Shown: one piece after another, positions 1 through 7,850 of the stretch
How positions within the stretch are numbered: the stretch's first letter is position 1
Layout of the letters: the number at the start of each line of letters is the position of its first letter
Origin: Alishewanella jeotgali KCTC 22429
GTDB lineage: Bacteria > Pseudomonadota > Gammaproteobacteria > Enterobacterales > Alteromonadaceae
Assembly: GCF_000245735.1 (NCBI RefSeq)
Contig: NZ_AHTH01000048.1
Coordinates: 186,001-250,000, forward strand
Length of the DNA: 64,000 bases
Direction: 5' to 3'
Notes under the pieces: generated by a model
What the model was told of the DNA's origin: nothing
The model's database searches: none
The model's input: the letters and a program-made list of their open reading frames with translations, nothing else
Position numbers and translations under genes: made by a program

Positions 1-5
1 CGCAT
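1..5 (-). CDS. RND efflux pump, first codons only (truncated by window edge)
   Basis: Just past the stop codon of the adaptor gene the minus strand reads AAGGATTGCAGT followed by ATG and two more bases before the window ends. The AAGGA ribosome site overlaps the adaptor stop. Adaptor genes of this family are normally followed directly by their inner-membrane RND transporter, so this ATG is probably the pump start. Only the start codon is visible; the identity is inferred from position. Confidence 0.45.
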
Positions 6-15
6 ACTGCAATCC

Positions 16-1134
16 TTACTGGTTAGCCGGCGTTGGGTTTAATTCAGCGCTGGGCGCGGCCGAACTGTTTTCCACAATATTTACCGCGGCGCCATTGCGC
101 AGCTTCAATAAGCCAGAGGTCGCTACCTGTTCACCAGGCTCCAGGCCTGCGGTCACGGCAATCAAATCACCACGGGCTTCGCCGGTGCGGATAAAGCGCT
201 GTTGCGCTACCTGTTGACCGTCCTGTTCGGTAATCACAAACACTGAGTTGCCATAAGGATTAAACTGCACTGCTGTTTGTGGGATCAGGGTAACAGTGTT
301 GGGTTCACCTGTTGTCATACTAACGCGGGCAAACATACCTGGGCGCAGTAACTGCTCTGGGTTAGCAAAGGTGGCCTGCACTTCGATACTGCGGCTTGAC
401 TCGCGAATACCTGGTGCCACCGCCGTGATTTCACCAACAAATGCCTGTTCAGCATAGGCATCCACCCGCACTGTTAACGGCTTACCGACTTCAATCAACG
501 CCAGTTGCTGCTCGGGCAAGGTAAAGTTCAGATAGATAGGATCCAGCGACTGCAAACTGACGACAGGGGTGCCGCCAGTCAGTAACTGTCCGAGACTGAC
601 CTGACGAATACCGGCCACACCATCAAAGGGCGCAACCAGCGATTTTTGCGCAATCCGTGCCTGCTGTGAGGCGACAGCAGCGCTCGCCTGAGCGGCTTCA
701 CTTTCGCGCCGACGCAGGTCCAGCTCCGAGACGCCTTTATCGCGGAACAGCCGTTCCAGACGGCTTTGCTCCAGCTTTGCCAATTGCTCAGCGGCCTTTA
801 ACCTTGCCAGCTCGGCCTGATCAACACTGTCGTCCAGTTGCACTAACAGCTCACCTTTTTTAATCAGGGCGCCATTCTCAAAGCGAATGCTGCGGATAAT
901 GCCACTGGCTTCGGTGGTAAGCTCGGTGCTGTTAACTGCAGCAAAGCTGCCGATGGCATTGACGGCAGGTTGCCAGGCATCACGGCTAACAGTGGCTGCG
1001 GTAATAGCAGCCGGTGGCATCGGCATATTGTCGAAGAATTGATTCATAAAATAATTACCGACGGCTTTAAAACCAAAGATACCGCCGAACAGCACTGTTA
1101 CCAGGACAAGCATAATAATCATACGCTTAAGCAT
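16..1134 (-). CDS. RND efflux periplasmic adaptor subunit (HlyD/AcrA family)
   Basis: Periplasmic membrane-fusion protein that would link an inner-membrane RND pump to an outer-membrane channel. The 372 residues begin with a hydrophobic anchor (about 6-23). A lipoyl-like half-motif, a helical hairpin rich in Ala, Gln, Glu and Arg (about 100-165), the second lipoyl half (APFDGVAG), a beta-barrel domain and a membrane-proximal domain follow, the standard order. There is no lipobox cysteine, so it is anchored by the N-terminal helix. The start is supported by AAGGAGA upstream. A TetR gene lies 50 bp upstream on the same strand and the pump seems to start 11 bp downstream, suggesting a repressor-adaptor-pump operon. 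The substrate cannot be read from the sequence. Confidence 0.93.
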   Translation of the reverse strand: MLKRMIIMLVLVTVLFGGIFGFKAVGNYFMNQFFDNMPMPPAAITAATVSRDAWQPAVNAIGSFAAVNSTELTTEASGIIRSIRFENGALIKKGELLVQLDDSVDQAELARLKAAEQLAKLEQSRLERLFRDKGVSELDLRRRESEAAQASAAVASQQARIAQKSLVAPFDGVAGIRQVSLGQLLTGGTPVVSLQSLDPIYLNFTLPEQQLALIEVGKPLTVRVDAYAEQAFVGEITAVAPGIRESSRSIEVQATFANPEQLLRPGMFARVSMTTGEPNTVTLIPQTAVQFNPYGNSVFVITEQDGQQVAQQRFIRTGEARGDLIAVTAGLEPGEQVATSGLLKLRNGAAVNIVENSSAAPSAELNPTPANQ

Positions 1135-1184
1135 GATGTCTCCTTACAAGGGCAGGCGCCCGATTAACTAAAACTAAAAATCTG

Positions 1185-1940
1185 TTACACATTGAGCGGG
1201 TCCACATTAAGCGGGCACAGGTGATGAAATAACTGCTCAACGCGTTGTTTTAAATCCTGAATTTGCGCGGTCAAGGTTGCTGTATCGGTAATATCCAACA
1301 AGGGTTGCCACTGCATACCATTTAATAGCAGATGCATATGGCGATAACGTTGCAACGAATCTTTGTTTAAGCCAAAGGCTTCAAACAAGCCAGCGGTTTG
1401 TTCCAGATTGTGACTGCCACAGCAGAGCGCCCAGGGCGCGATTGACAGTTCCAGTGCTGAGCACTGATGATCGGGTAGTTCACCGGCGTCAATGGCCGCG
1501 CGCACTATGCCGCTTACCAGCGCGGACAGCGGCTTGCTATTATCCAGGATCAGCTGCCGGCGACTAGCAGAGGCGTTTTCCCAGACCACTTCGGTAAAGA
1601 CATATTGTTCCAGCCTGGCATGGCTGGGGTGATACTGGCGCGCCAAATCTTCTGCGACACAAAGTGCCAGGATTTTGTTGCGGTGTGGGATCGCCAGTGC
1701 CGCTATCTGTTCAAATAACCGCAGTTGGTTGCAACCGTTGCGGGCCACTAATGCCAGCAATAAATCTTCTTTCGAACTGAAATGCTGATACAGGGTGCCG
1801 GTCGCGTATTCACAGGCTTTCGCCAGTGGCGCCATCTGCAGTTGCAAAATACCATCGCGGGCAATCAACTCAGCGGCTTTATCCAAAAACAATTGTTCAC
1901 GGGCGGCGCGCTGGCGTTCTTTACGTTCGTTTACCGTCAT
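1185..1940 (-). CDS. TetR/AcrR-family transcriptional repressor
   Basis: One-component repressor, probably of the downstream efflux operon and of itself. From the chosen ATG the protein has 251 residues. The TetR helix-turn-helix occupies about residues 10-60 (around YATGTLYQHFSSKEDLLLAL), and the rest is a variable ligand-binding domain without recognisable motifs. The frame can be extended to position 2006. That longer version would start upstream of a good promoter (TTGCTC, 17 bp, CATAAT) and of a perfect palindrome at 1962-1982, so the ATG at 1940 is preferred. The ribosome site is weak. TetR is known for this fold; the link to efflux is inferred from position. Confidence 0.88.
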   Translation of the reverse strand: MTVNERKERQRAAREQLFLDKAAELIARDGILQLQMAPLAKACEYATGTLYQHFSSKEDLLLALVARNGCNQLRLFEQIAALAIPHRNKILALCVAEDLARQYHPSHARLEQYVFTEVVWENASASRRQLILDNSKPLSALVSGIVRAAIDAGELPDHQCSALELSIAPWALCCGSHNLEQTAGLFEAFGLNKDSLQRYRHMHLLLNGMQWQPLLDITDTATLTAQIQDLKQRVEQLFHHLCPLNVDPLNV

Positions 1941-1961
1941 AGGATCTGTAGCTCTTATAAA

Positions 1962-1999
1962 CAGGTTCGAATTATGAACCTGATTCAAAAAATGAGCAA
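1962..1999 (-). promoter_or_regulatory. Promoter with overlapping palindromic operator upstream of tetR-efflux operon
   Basis: The minus strand carries TTGCTC (1994-1999), a 17 bp spacer and CATAAT (1971-1976). A perfect inverted repeat, CAGGTTC (1962-1968) and GAACCTG (1976-1982) with a 7 bp centre, covers the -10 box. TetR proteins usually bind such sites and block RNA polymerase, so autoregulation is likely. Binding is not shown. Confidence 0.6.
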
Positions 2000-2100
2000 G
2001 GCTCAAATTATCTACCGCGTAAAAAGTTGATCCAGCTTGCTACCCAGAGCTGAAAAATTCGCTATAACTATCAACAACACGTTCAAGCCAAGGAGTAGTA

Positions 2101-2532
2101 ATGACTATTAACACTGTCGCTGAATTGATGACGCCCGATCCGTTATCGGTAAAACGGGATGCCACCCTAAAAGATGCTCACGATCTGATGCGGGAGAAAA
2201 ATATTCGCCATATCCCGGTGATTGATAGCAATGGTGAATTGATTGGTATGTTGACACAAAAAGTCATGATTGCCGCAGTGATGAGTCTGCTGGCGAAGTA
2301 TGGCGCTACTGCGCTGGAGCGCAAGGAGAAGCAGCAGTTAGTAGCAGAATTAATGCTCACTGATTTTGCCACCGTTACCCCGGAGCAAAGTCTGCAACAG
2401 GTGGCTAGTTTCTTTGTGCAAAATCGGCATGGGTGTTTACCGGTGGTCAATGCCAATAACAAACTGCTCGGTATTCTGACGTCGTCGGATTTTGTGCGCC
2501 TGGCCGCAGAATTGCTGGAACAACGCACATAA
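2101..2532 (+). CDS. Two-CBS-domain protein
   Basis: A 143-residue protein made almost entirely of a tandem CBS pair (about residues 6-60 and 80-140). Both contain the usual pattern of a mutated-looking MTP/TDF start, a basic helix, and the GMLT or GILTSSDF strand at the end. CBS pairs bind adenine nucleotides such as AMP, ATP or S-adenosylmethionine and act as energy or redox sensors. No catalytic domain is attached. The ribosome site AAGGAG lies 6 bases before the ATG. It is transcribed alone, divergent from tetR, and ends in a clear terminator. No symbol is warranted because stand-alone CBS proteins have varied roles. Confidence 0.9.
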   Translation: MTINTVAELMTPDPLSVKRDATLKDAHDLMREKNIRHIPVIDSNGELIGMLTQKVMIAAVMSLLAKYGATALERKEKQQLVAELMLTDFATVTPEQSLQQVASFFVQNRHGCLPVVNANNKLLGILTSSDFVRLAAELLEQRT

Positions 2533-2533
2533 A

Positions 2534-2559
2534 AAAACCTCCGCCGCGGCAGAGGTTTT
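2534..2559. terminator. Bidirectional rho-independent terminator
   Basis: AAAACCTC (2534-2541) pairs with GAGGTTTT (2552-2559) around a GC-rich loop. The A-run and T-run let it serve both the CBS gene on the plus strand and the S46 peptidase gene on the minus strand. Confidence 0.8.
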
Positions 2560-2606
2560 ACTGTTAAGTTAGCGCAGCAGGCTTAGCCTGAGCGGTGAGT
2601 GTTTGC

Positions 2607-4763
2607 TTATAGTACACCCATTTCCTGCAGCAAATTGTCGGCTTTGTCGACGATTTGCATCTGCCACAACATAAAGCGCAGATCGACCTGGATTGAACGG
2701 GTATTTGCCGGGTTGAAATCCCAATCTGAGATAATCGAATCCAGGGTACCATCAAAGGCTAAGCCAACAAATTCACCCTTGCTATTCAGGATCGCCGAGC
2801 CGCTGTTACCACCGGTAATATCCAAAGTAGCCAGATAGTTTACCGGTACCGAGTTCAGGCTGTCTTTGCCATAAGCGCCATAGTTTTTCGCTTTGATCGC
2901 ATCCAGCTGATTTTGTGGCGCATTAAACTCGCCCTCGCCGGTGGCTTTGGCGGTAATACCACGCAAAGTGGTAAAGGCGGTCCAGGCATTACCATCTTCG
3001 TTACCATGACCACGGCCCTTAACATTACCAAAGGTCACCCGCAGGGTGCTGTTGGCATCCGGATAAACGGCTTTGCCCTGCGATTGCATAAAGGCAATTT
3101 TTGCACGCATATAGCTGGCGTATGCTTGCTGGATCTTACCGGCTAGCTCTTCCTGCTCGGCTTCACGTTTCAGATCCGCTTTATACAAGGCCACGGCAGC
3201 TTTAACAAAAGGATCCTGTTTGCCAGCAAAATCCTGTGGGCTGGCGCTTAACAGGGCCAGTCGCTCAGCCTGGTCGGTCAGCTTAGTATTGGCATACCAG
3301 CTGTCGATCAGCGCAATTAAGGCAGCTTCTGACATATTGTCCTGAATACCCATAGCTTTATCAAAGTCAGCATTACGCTGCTTTTTCGGCTGGGCGGCAT
3401 ATTTTTTCAGGTTATGCAGATCCAGGGCTTTTTCAACCTTAACGTCAAAGGTTCTGTCCATACCGGCCATAAAAGCCTGGAAGCGCGGCAGATCGCGTTG
3501 TTGGAAGCCTGCTTTACGTTCTGCGTCTGGTTTAGTGCTCTCATTAGCCAGCCGGTAAAGGCTGCGGGCTGTGCCCAGCAAACGTGGCGTGGCATTAGCC
3601 AGTAAGAAATTACTGCGGCCTTCCGTTTGCTGTTGCTCTAACAGCTTTTCGATGGCGGCTAAATCTTTGGCATAGGCTTGCTTGTTGGCACGATCACCGT
3701 TGACCCAGTTTTTTAGCGCCTGATGTTCGGCCTGCTTACGCTGTAAAAAGTCGCTTTGTGCATAGCTATCCAGCATACCCTGGCGATTTTTCAGCACGTT
3801 ATTTAAACCAGCGACCCGACTGGCATATTTTAGCGCCGCATCGCGATCATTGGCGGTTTCACGGCCGATAATCTCTAACAACTCACCCAGATACTGCACT
3901 GTAGTGGGGTAGCTCCAGTCAAAGGTGTCGGCAACTTCTGACGGTAAGCGGTGGCGGTTGGTGCGGCCGGGATAGCCCAGTGCCATCACAAAATCGCCTT
4001 CTTTTAAGCCGTCTTTAGCCAGTTTCAGGTGGAAGTCTGGGGTGTAAGGCACGTTATCTTTATGGAAGTCGGCAGACTTACCATCCGGGCTGACATAGGC
4101 GCGCAGGAAGCTGTAATCGCCGGTATGGCGTGGCCACATCCAGTTGTCGGTATCGCCACCGAATTTACCAACGCCTTCAGCCGGGGCATGCACCAGGCGG
4201 ACATCTTTAATTTCCAGCTGCTTAATCAGGTAGTATTCCAGTGAGCCATAGAATGCTGCCACGGTACAGCGGTGACCAGCATCTTGCTCACAGTCAGCAA
4301 CGATGGCTTTCTGATTTGCTTCGATAGCATCAAGACGTTTTTTGCCGGTTAATTTCGCGGTCTTAGCATCGATAACGCGCTCCGTCACGTTATCTACGGC
4401 CTTGGTAACAAAGATCCGGCTACCCGGTGCTGCTGGTACTTCTTCAGCCAGGGTTTTGGCTAAAAAGCCATTTTTAAGCAGATCATTTTCAGCGGTAGAA
4501 TTATGCGCAATGCTGTTATAGACACAGTGATGGTTAGTGGCAACCAGACCCTGTGGTGAGACAAAAGAGGCTGAGCAACCGCCCAGACTGACGATGGCAG
4601 CCATTGGGAATTCGGTTAGTTTGGTCAGGTTAGCCGGATCCAGTTCCAGACCAGCCGCTTTTAATTGGCCGGCAATTTCTGGCAATTGTTGTGGCATCCA
4701 CATGCCTTCATCAGCAAAGGCCAGGCTGCTGGTCATTGCCAGTAACAGTAAGGTTTTTTTCAT
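2607..4763 (-). CDS. S46-family dipeptidyl-peptidase (DPP7-like), periplasmic
   Basis: Serine exopeptidase that removes dipeptides from peptide N-termini. From MKKTLLLLAM the protein has 718 residues, the usual S46 length, with a signal peptide cleaved near residue 17. The catalytic histidine lies in ATNHHC (residues 75-80), the conserved DTDNWMWPRHTGDY block contains the acidic triad region, and the serine is in GGNSGSAILN. After the serine comes GLAFDG. In this family Gly at that place is typical of DPP7 (hydrophobic P1), whereas Arg marks DPP11 (acidic P1), so hydrophobic specificity is inferred. The frame extends 13 codons further upstream, but the signal peptide fixes the start at 4763. 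It is monocistronic and probably serves peptide scavenging. Confidence 0.93.
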   Translation of the reverse strand: MKKTLLLLAMTSSLAFADEGMWMPQQLPEIAGQLKAAGLELDPANLTKLTEFPMAAIVSLGGCSASFVSPQGLVATNHHCVYNSIAHNSTAENDLLKNGFLAKTLAEEVPAAPGSRIFVTKAVDNVTERVIDAKTAKLTGKKRLDAIEANQKAIVADCEQDAGHRCTVAAFYGSLEYYLIKQLEIKDVRLVHAPAEGVGKFGGDTDNWMWPRHTGDYSFLRAYVSPDGKSADFHKDNVPYTPDFHLKLAKDGLKEGDFVMALGYPGRTNRHRLPSEVADTFDWSYPTTVQYLGELLEIIGRETANDRDAALKYASRVAGLNNVLKNRQGMLDSYAQSDFLQRKQAEHQALKNWVNGDRANKQAYAKDLAAIEKLLEQQQTEGRSNFLLANATPRLLGTARSLYRLANESTKPDAERKAGFQQRDLPRFQAFMAGMDRTFDVKVEKALDLHNLKKYAAQPKKQRNADFDKAMGIQDNMSEAALIALIDSWYANTKLTDQAERLALLSASPQDFAGKQDPFVKAAVALYKADLKREAEQEELAGKIQQAYASYMRAKIAFMQSQGKAVYPDANSTLRVTFGNVKGRGHGNEDGNAWTAFTTLRGITAKATGEGEFNAPQNQLDAIKAKNYGAYGKDSLNSVPVNYLATLDITGGNSGSAILNSKGEFVGLAFDGTLDSIISDWDFNPANTRSIQVDLRFMLWQMQIVDKADNLLQEMGVL

Positions 4764-4961
4764 AGAATTATTCTTTATGGTTATGAGGAAAAAGCACGCC
4801 ATCTTCCGCTCTGCCAGCGCGCCTTGTCAAGGGACAGACATTTTCTGTTACAAAATGCCCGCTGCTAAAATAGGTGAATGTTTGAGTTTACAGTTTTCAA
4901 GGTGTGTCAGGAACTGTGAAGGTCAACACGCGCTGGTTTCTGTCAAAGCTAAATCTGAGAT

Positions 4962-6656
4962 CTAGCCACTATACCAGCAAAGCTGCTGCCCGCTTTGCTG
5001 CTTAGCCTGGTACATGGCGTTGTCGGCCCGGCGCAGGATTTCGTCAGCGAAATCCTGCTCACCATGAAACAACACCATGCCGATACTGCAGGTACACTGA
5101 TAGCAGGTATTGCTCTGGTCGGTCAGGGTGAAGGGTAATGCCAATTGCTCAGTAATTTTTTCTGCCAGTTGCTGTGCTTGTTCTCTTGCTTGTGCAAATT
5201 CAGCAAGTAATTCCGGTAATAAAACAATAAATTCATCGCCACCCAGGCGGGCCACGGTATCGGTTTGTCTAACCAGGCTTTGTAACCTTATAGCAAATGC
5301 CCGCAACAGCAGATCACCGGTTTTATGGCCGTAGAGATCGTTCACCGGTTTAAAATTATTCAAATCCAGAAACATCAGGGCGCCATAACGGTTGCTGCGT
5401 TTACTTAACGCTAACGCCTGCTGCATCCGTTCATCCAATAGCCGGCGGTTTGCCAGCCCCGTCAACTCATCATAAAACGCCATACGGCGGATCTTTTCTG
5501 CCAGCAATGAGCGGCTGATCGCCAGTTCTGCCAGATTGCTAAAGGCTTGCATCTTTTGGGTGAATTCCGCATCGGGTCTGGCGACCTGGCGTTGATAAAT
5601 ACCGAAGGTACCCAGTACCCGGCCATGGGCAGTTTTTATCGGGATTGACCAACAAGAGCGCACATCAGCCAGCGCAACCAACTGTTGGTACTGTTGCCAG
5701 TTAGGGTGAGTTAGCAGATCCTCCGCGATCAGCATTTCGCCATTATAAGCCGCGGCGCCGCATGAGCCGGCAAAGGGACCAGGCTTTAACCCGTCTACCG
5801 CCTGATTATAGGCCTCAGGTAACGAAGGTGCTGCGCCGTGGCGTAACACTCCGCTTTGTTGGTCAAGCAACAGGATCGAGCACAACAGCTGTGGATACTG
5901 CTGCTCAATTTGTAGCACTAACTCTTGCAGTACCTGGTGTAGCGGATCGCCCTGACTAATCATGCTCAGGATTTGATTCTGCATTTGTAGCTCAAGGGTA
6001 CGGCGTTTAACCTGTTGTTCAACCTGATCCAGCAGTTGCTGGCTGAGAAACTGGTTATAACTGAGCTCGGAAATTTGTTCGGCCATTGAACTGATTAAAG
6101 CCAGCATCGGTGGGATCTTGTCGGCCGGAATTATCGGCAGCTGCATAATCGCAGCCAGATAGCTGTCTTCATCAAACTGGTTTGCTTTAGCCTGTTGTCG
6201 GAAATAGGTTAGATCGGGTGCTTCCTGAAAAAACTGACCAATAAAAATATTCGCCAGATAGCGGCCATTTACCCGCACCGGTGCGGCGCAATCGGTTAGG
6301 CCGTTATGACAGCGATAAATCGCCTGTTTTTGTTCGGTTAGTAGTTGCGTCGCGAGCTGGGTATCGCTTTGTAAACAGCCTTTTAGGGTTTCAGGTTGTT
6401 GCCGGTGAAAATGCAGGCAGGCTTGCTGCCAGTTTGATGAGGCCAGTACCTTACCCTGTAAATCAATCAGCGCTATGGTCACGCCCAGCGCCTGCTGGAA
6501 ATTTTGGAACACGGTATGTAAACGATGTAAATCCAGCGTTTTTTCTAACGATAAGCCGGATACTTCTGGTTGACCAGGTAAGGAGAGGTTCCATTTTATA
6601 ATCAGCGGATCGGTAATGGGGCTATCAGAACCGCTGCTATGGTCAGCATTTGCCAT
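4962..6656 (-). CDS. Diguanylate cyclase with PocR and GAF sensor domains
   Basis: Cyclic-di-GMP synthase of 564 residues without transmembrane segments, so probably cytoplasmic. Residues about 25-190 resemble the PocR sensory domain, with conserved cysteines in the region GCLQSD to DCAAPV. A helical linker (195-225) leads to a GAF domain (about 230-385) and then a GGDEF domain (about 395-560). The active site is an intact GGDEF (472-476). An RQTD I-site (463-466) precedes it by five residues, the correct spacing for product inhibition. There is no EAL domain. The start has no strong ribosome site. An inverted repeat lies 40 bp upstream of the start codon. The ligands sensed are unknown. Confidence 0.92.
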   Translation of the reverse strand: MANADHSSGSDSPITDPLIIKWNLSLPGQPEVSGLSLEKTLDLHRLHTVFQNFQQALGVTIALIDLQGKVLASSNWQQACLHFHRQQPETLKGCLQSDTQLATQLLTEQKQAIYRCHNGLTDCAAPVRVNGRYLANIFIGQFFQEAPDLTYFRQQAKANQFDEDSYLAAIMQLPIIPADKIPPMLALISSMAEQISELSYNQFLSQQLLDQVEQQVKRRTLELQMQNQILSMISQGDPLHQVLQELVLQIEQQYPQLLCSILLLDQQSGVLRHGAAPSLPEAYNQAVDGLKPGPFAGSCGAAAYNGEMLIAEDLLTHPNWQQYQQLVALADVRSCWSIPIKTAHGRVLGTFGIYQRQVARPDAEFTQKMQAFSNLAELAISRSLLAEKIRRMAFYDELTGLANRRLLDERMQQALALSKRSNRYGALMFLDLNNFKPVNDLYGHKTGDLLLRAFAIRLQSLVRQTDTVARLGGDEFIVLLPELLAEFAQAREQAQQLAEKITEQLALPFTLTDQSNTCYQCTCSIGMVLFHGEQDFADEILRRADNAMYQAKQQSGQQLCWYSG

Positions 6657-6696
6657 TTCAGGAGTTACCTGTTGCCTAAGCTATGCTGTTGCACCT

Positions 6697-6721
6697 TGTC
6701 GGCAGCATGTAACTGCCGACA
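6697..6721. repeat. Inverted repeat upstream of the GGDEF gene
   Basis: TGTCGGCAG (6697-6705) and CTGCCGACA (6713-6721) form a perfect 9 bp inverted repeat with a 7 bp centre. It lies in the leader of the diguanylate cyclase gene and may be an operator or a leader hairpin. The same TGTCGG core recurs at 6805-6816. Confidence 0.6.
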
Positions 6722-6764
6722 TTGGACTACAGTGTTTAAGGTATAGCACAAATCAATTCTTTTG

Positions 6765-6789
6765 GCGGAAAAACAGCTGTTTTTTCCGC
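6765..6789. terminator. Hairpin after the his operon, possible terminator
   Basis: GCGGAAAAACAG (6765-6776) is followed at once by CTGTTTTTTCCGC (6777-6789), an almost perfect palindrome with one unpaired T. It lies 30 bp beyond the hisIE stop. The T-run lies inside the stem and not after it, so termination is uncertain. Confidence 0.45.
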
Positions 6790-6804
6790 TTAGCCTGAGA
6801 TTAC

Positions 6805-6816
6805 TGTCGGCCGACA
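6805..6816. repeat. Palindrome TGTCGGCCGACA beside the hisIE stop
   Basis: A perfect 12 bp palindrome ends 2 bp from the hisIE stop codon and shares its half-site with the inverted repeat at 6697-6721. Its role is unknown. Confidence 0.4.
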
Positions 6817-6818
6817 TC

Positions 6819-7433
6819 TTAACGATGCCGTTGCTTTAAAATCGCAATCACATCGGCCAGCTCCAGCTGTTGGCTGCGTAGCAGTACCAGCAGGTGGAAC
6901 AGCAGATCAGCGGCTTCGTTTTTCAGCTCTTCGCGATCACCAGCCATCGCTGCCAGTGCCGATTCGACGCCTTCTTCACCGACTTTTTGCGCGATACGTT
7001 TCACGCCTTTGGCAAATAAACTGGCGGTATAGCTGCTTTTCGGATCAGCACCCTCACGGCTTTTAATCACTTGTTCTAAGTCATATAAAAACGCCAGCTG
7101 TGGGCTATTGGTATCAGTATCATGCCAGCAGGTTTCGGTGCCAACGTGGCAGGTTGGCCCTTGCGGCAGCGCCAGTACTAACAGGCTGTCACTGTCACAA
7201 TCGCTGTCGATACTGACCAGCTGCAGGGTATGACCCGAGCTTTCGCCTTTGGTCCACAGTCGCTGCTTGCTGCGGCTAAAGAAGGTGACATTGCCGCTTT
7301 GCAGCGTATGCTGCAGCGCATCCGGATTCATATAGCCTTGCATTAGCACCTTGCCGGAGATGGCATGTTGCACTATCGCCGGTAACAGTTGGCTATCGGG
7401 CCAGCTTAGCTGGTTGATTTGCTCAGGATTCAT
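6819..7433 (-). CDS. hisI: Bifunctional phosphoribosyl-AMP cyclohydrolase / phosphoribosyl-ATP pyrophosphatase
   Basis: Catalyses histidine synthesis steps 2 and 3. The C-terminal HisE part (about residues 115-204) hydrolyses phosphoribosyl-ATP, and the N-terminal HisI part opens the ring of phosphoribosyl-AMP. The 204 residues match the enterobacterial fusion. The zinc cysteines are visible at C79, C95 and C102, with acidic magnesium ligands around D76-D82. The HisE part has the [10 protein letters not shown] and [17 protein letters not shown] helices. It is the last gene of the operon but is separated from hisF by 473 bp of repeats, unlike the overlapping genes upstream. It may therefore depend on readthrough or on a promoter inside the gap. 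The ATG is preceded only by a weak ribosome site. Confidence 0.97.
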   Translation of the reverse strand: MNPEQINQLSWPDSQLLPAIVQHAISGKVLMQGYMNPDALQHTLQSGNVTFFSRSKQRLWTKGESSGHTLQLVSIDSDCDSDSLLVLALPQGPTCHVGTETCWHDTDTNSPQLAFLYDLEQVIKSREGADPKSSYTASLFAKGVKRIAQKVGEEGVESALAAMAGDREELKNEAADLLFHLLVLLRSQQLELADVIAILKQRHR

Positions 7434-7460
7434 TTACTTGTCTCGTATAGTTTGCTTATT

Positions 7461-7494
7461 GCTGAGCTCATAAATAGCTATTTATGAGCTCAGC
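7461..7494. repeat. 34 bp perfect palindrome in the hisF-hisIE gap
   Basis: GCTGAGCTCATAAATAG (7461-7477) is followed directly by its exact complement (7478-7494), 17 + 17 bp with no spacer. It lies 28 bp before the hisIE start codon. It could form a strong RNA hairpin in the his message just ahead of hisIE, or be the scar of a mobile element. It has no T-tract. Confidence 0.7.
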
Positions 7495-7554
7495 ATAAAT
7501 GAGTGCTAACTCGCTTTTAAAGGAGCGAAGGCTACATCCAAAGTATCAAGCGAC

Positions 7555-7649
7555 GAGACCTGACTGCTAAGCAGAGCGTCTTTGGCATGGATGCCAAAGA
7601 GGAGCCTACATGGATGTATTTACGGCGTCTCTGCGTGTAGTCAGGTCTC
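7555..7649 (+). repeat. Structured dispersed repeat, copy A
   Basis: A 95 nt element whose ends, GAGACCTGACT (7555-7565) and AGTCAGGTCTC (7639-7649), pair perfectly over 11 bp. Inside, GCAGAG (7571-7576) pairs with CTCTGC (7629-7634). CTTTGGCAT-GG-ATGCCAAAG (7580-7599) forms a 9 bp hairpin. A conserved tail runs from 7602 to 7630 and includes GTATTTACGGCGTCT. Copy B at 60624-60720 shares the tail (26 of 29 positions) and the GCATGGATGC loop but has different, still perfectly paired stems. It lies in the hisF-hisIE gap, opposite in orientation to the his genes. The short reading frame through it is not convincing as a gene. Confidence 0.75.
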
Positions 7650-7693
7650 AAAGCCACGCCAAAGCTCTGTGCTCCGTTACCCGCTAAGACTCC

Positions 7694-7850
7694 GTACATT
7701 TTTTCTGCGACACGCCATAAACCATCCTTGGGGCTCGATTGTGAATGTCATCCATGACATTCACCTTGCAGGCCAGCAAAGCTGTCCAAATTCTTTCCTG
7801 AAGAATTTGTCCGGCCATCCATAGCCTCCAACGGTCGCAGAAAAAAGTAC
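7694..7850 (-). repeat. Structured dispersed repeat, diverged longer copy C
   Basis: A 157 nt element closed by TTTTTTCTGCGAC (7699-7711) and GTCGCAGAAAAAA (7834-7846), a perfect 13 bp stem extended by GTAC on both sides. Inside are three hairpins. GTGAATGTCAT-CC-ATGACATTCAC spans 7741-7764, CAAATTCTT and AAGAATTTG span 7787-7809, and GGCCAT-CC-ATAGCC spans 7813-7826. On the minus strand two loops read ATGGAT as in copies A and B. The segment 7712-7736 reads GAGCC, then AAGGATG, then TTTATGGCGT, matching their conserved tail. It is therefore read as a third family member on the opposite strand. Confidence 0.6.

Noticed and set aside
657-863. Frame opposite the adaptor gene
   Set aside because: It is antisense to a well-supported gene and has no motif or ribosome site; the same applies to most frames opposite long genes here.
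7582-7824. An 80-codon plus-strand frame in the hisF-hisIE gap
   Set aside because: It runs through structured repeats A and C, has no ribosome site, and its codons follow the repeat pattern, not protein conservation.
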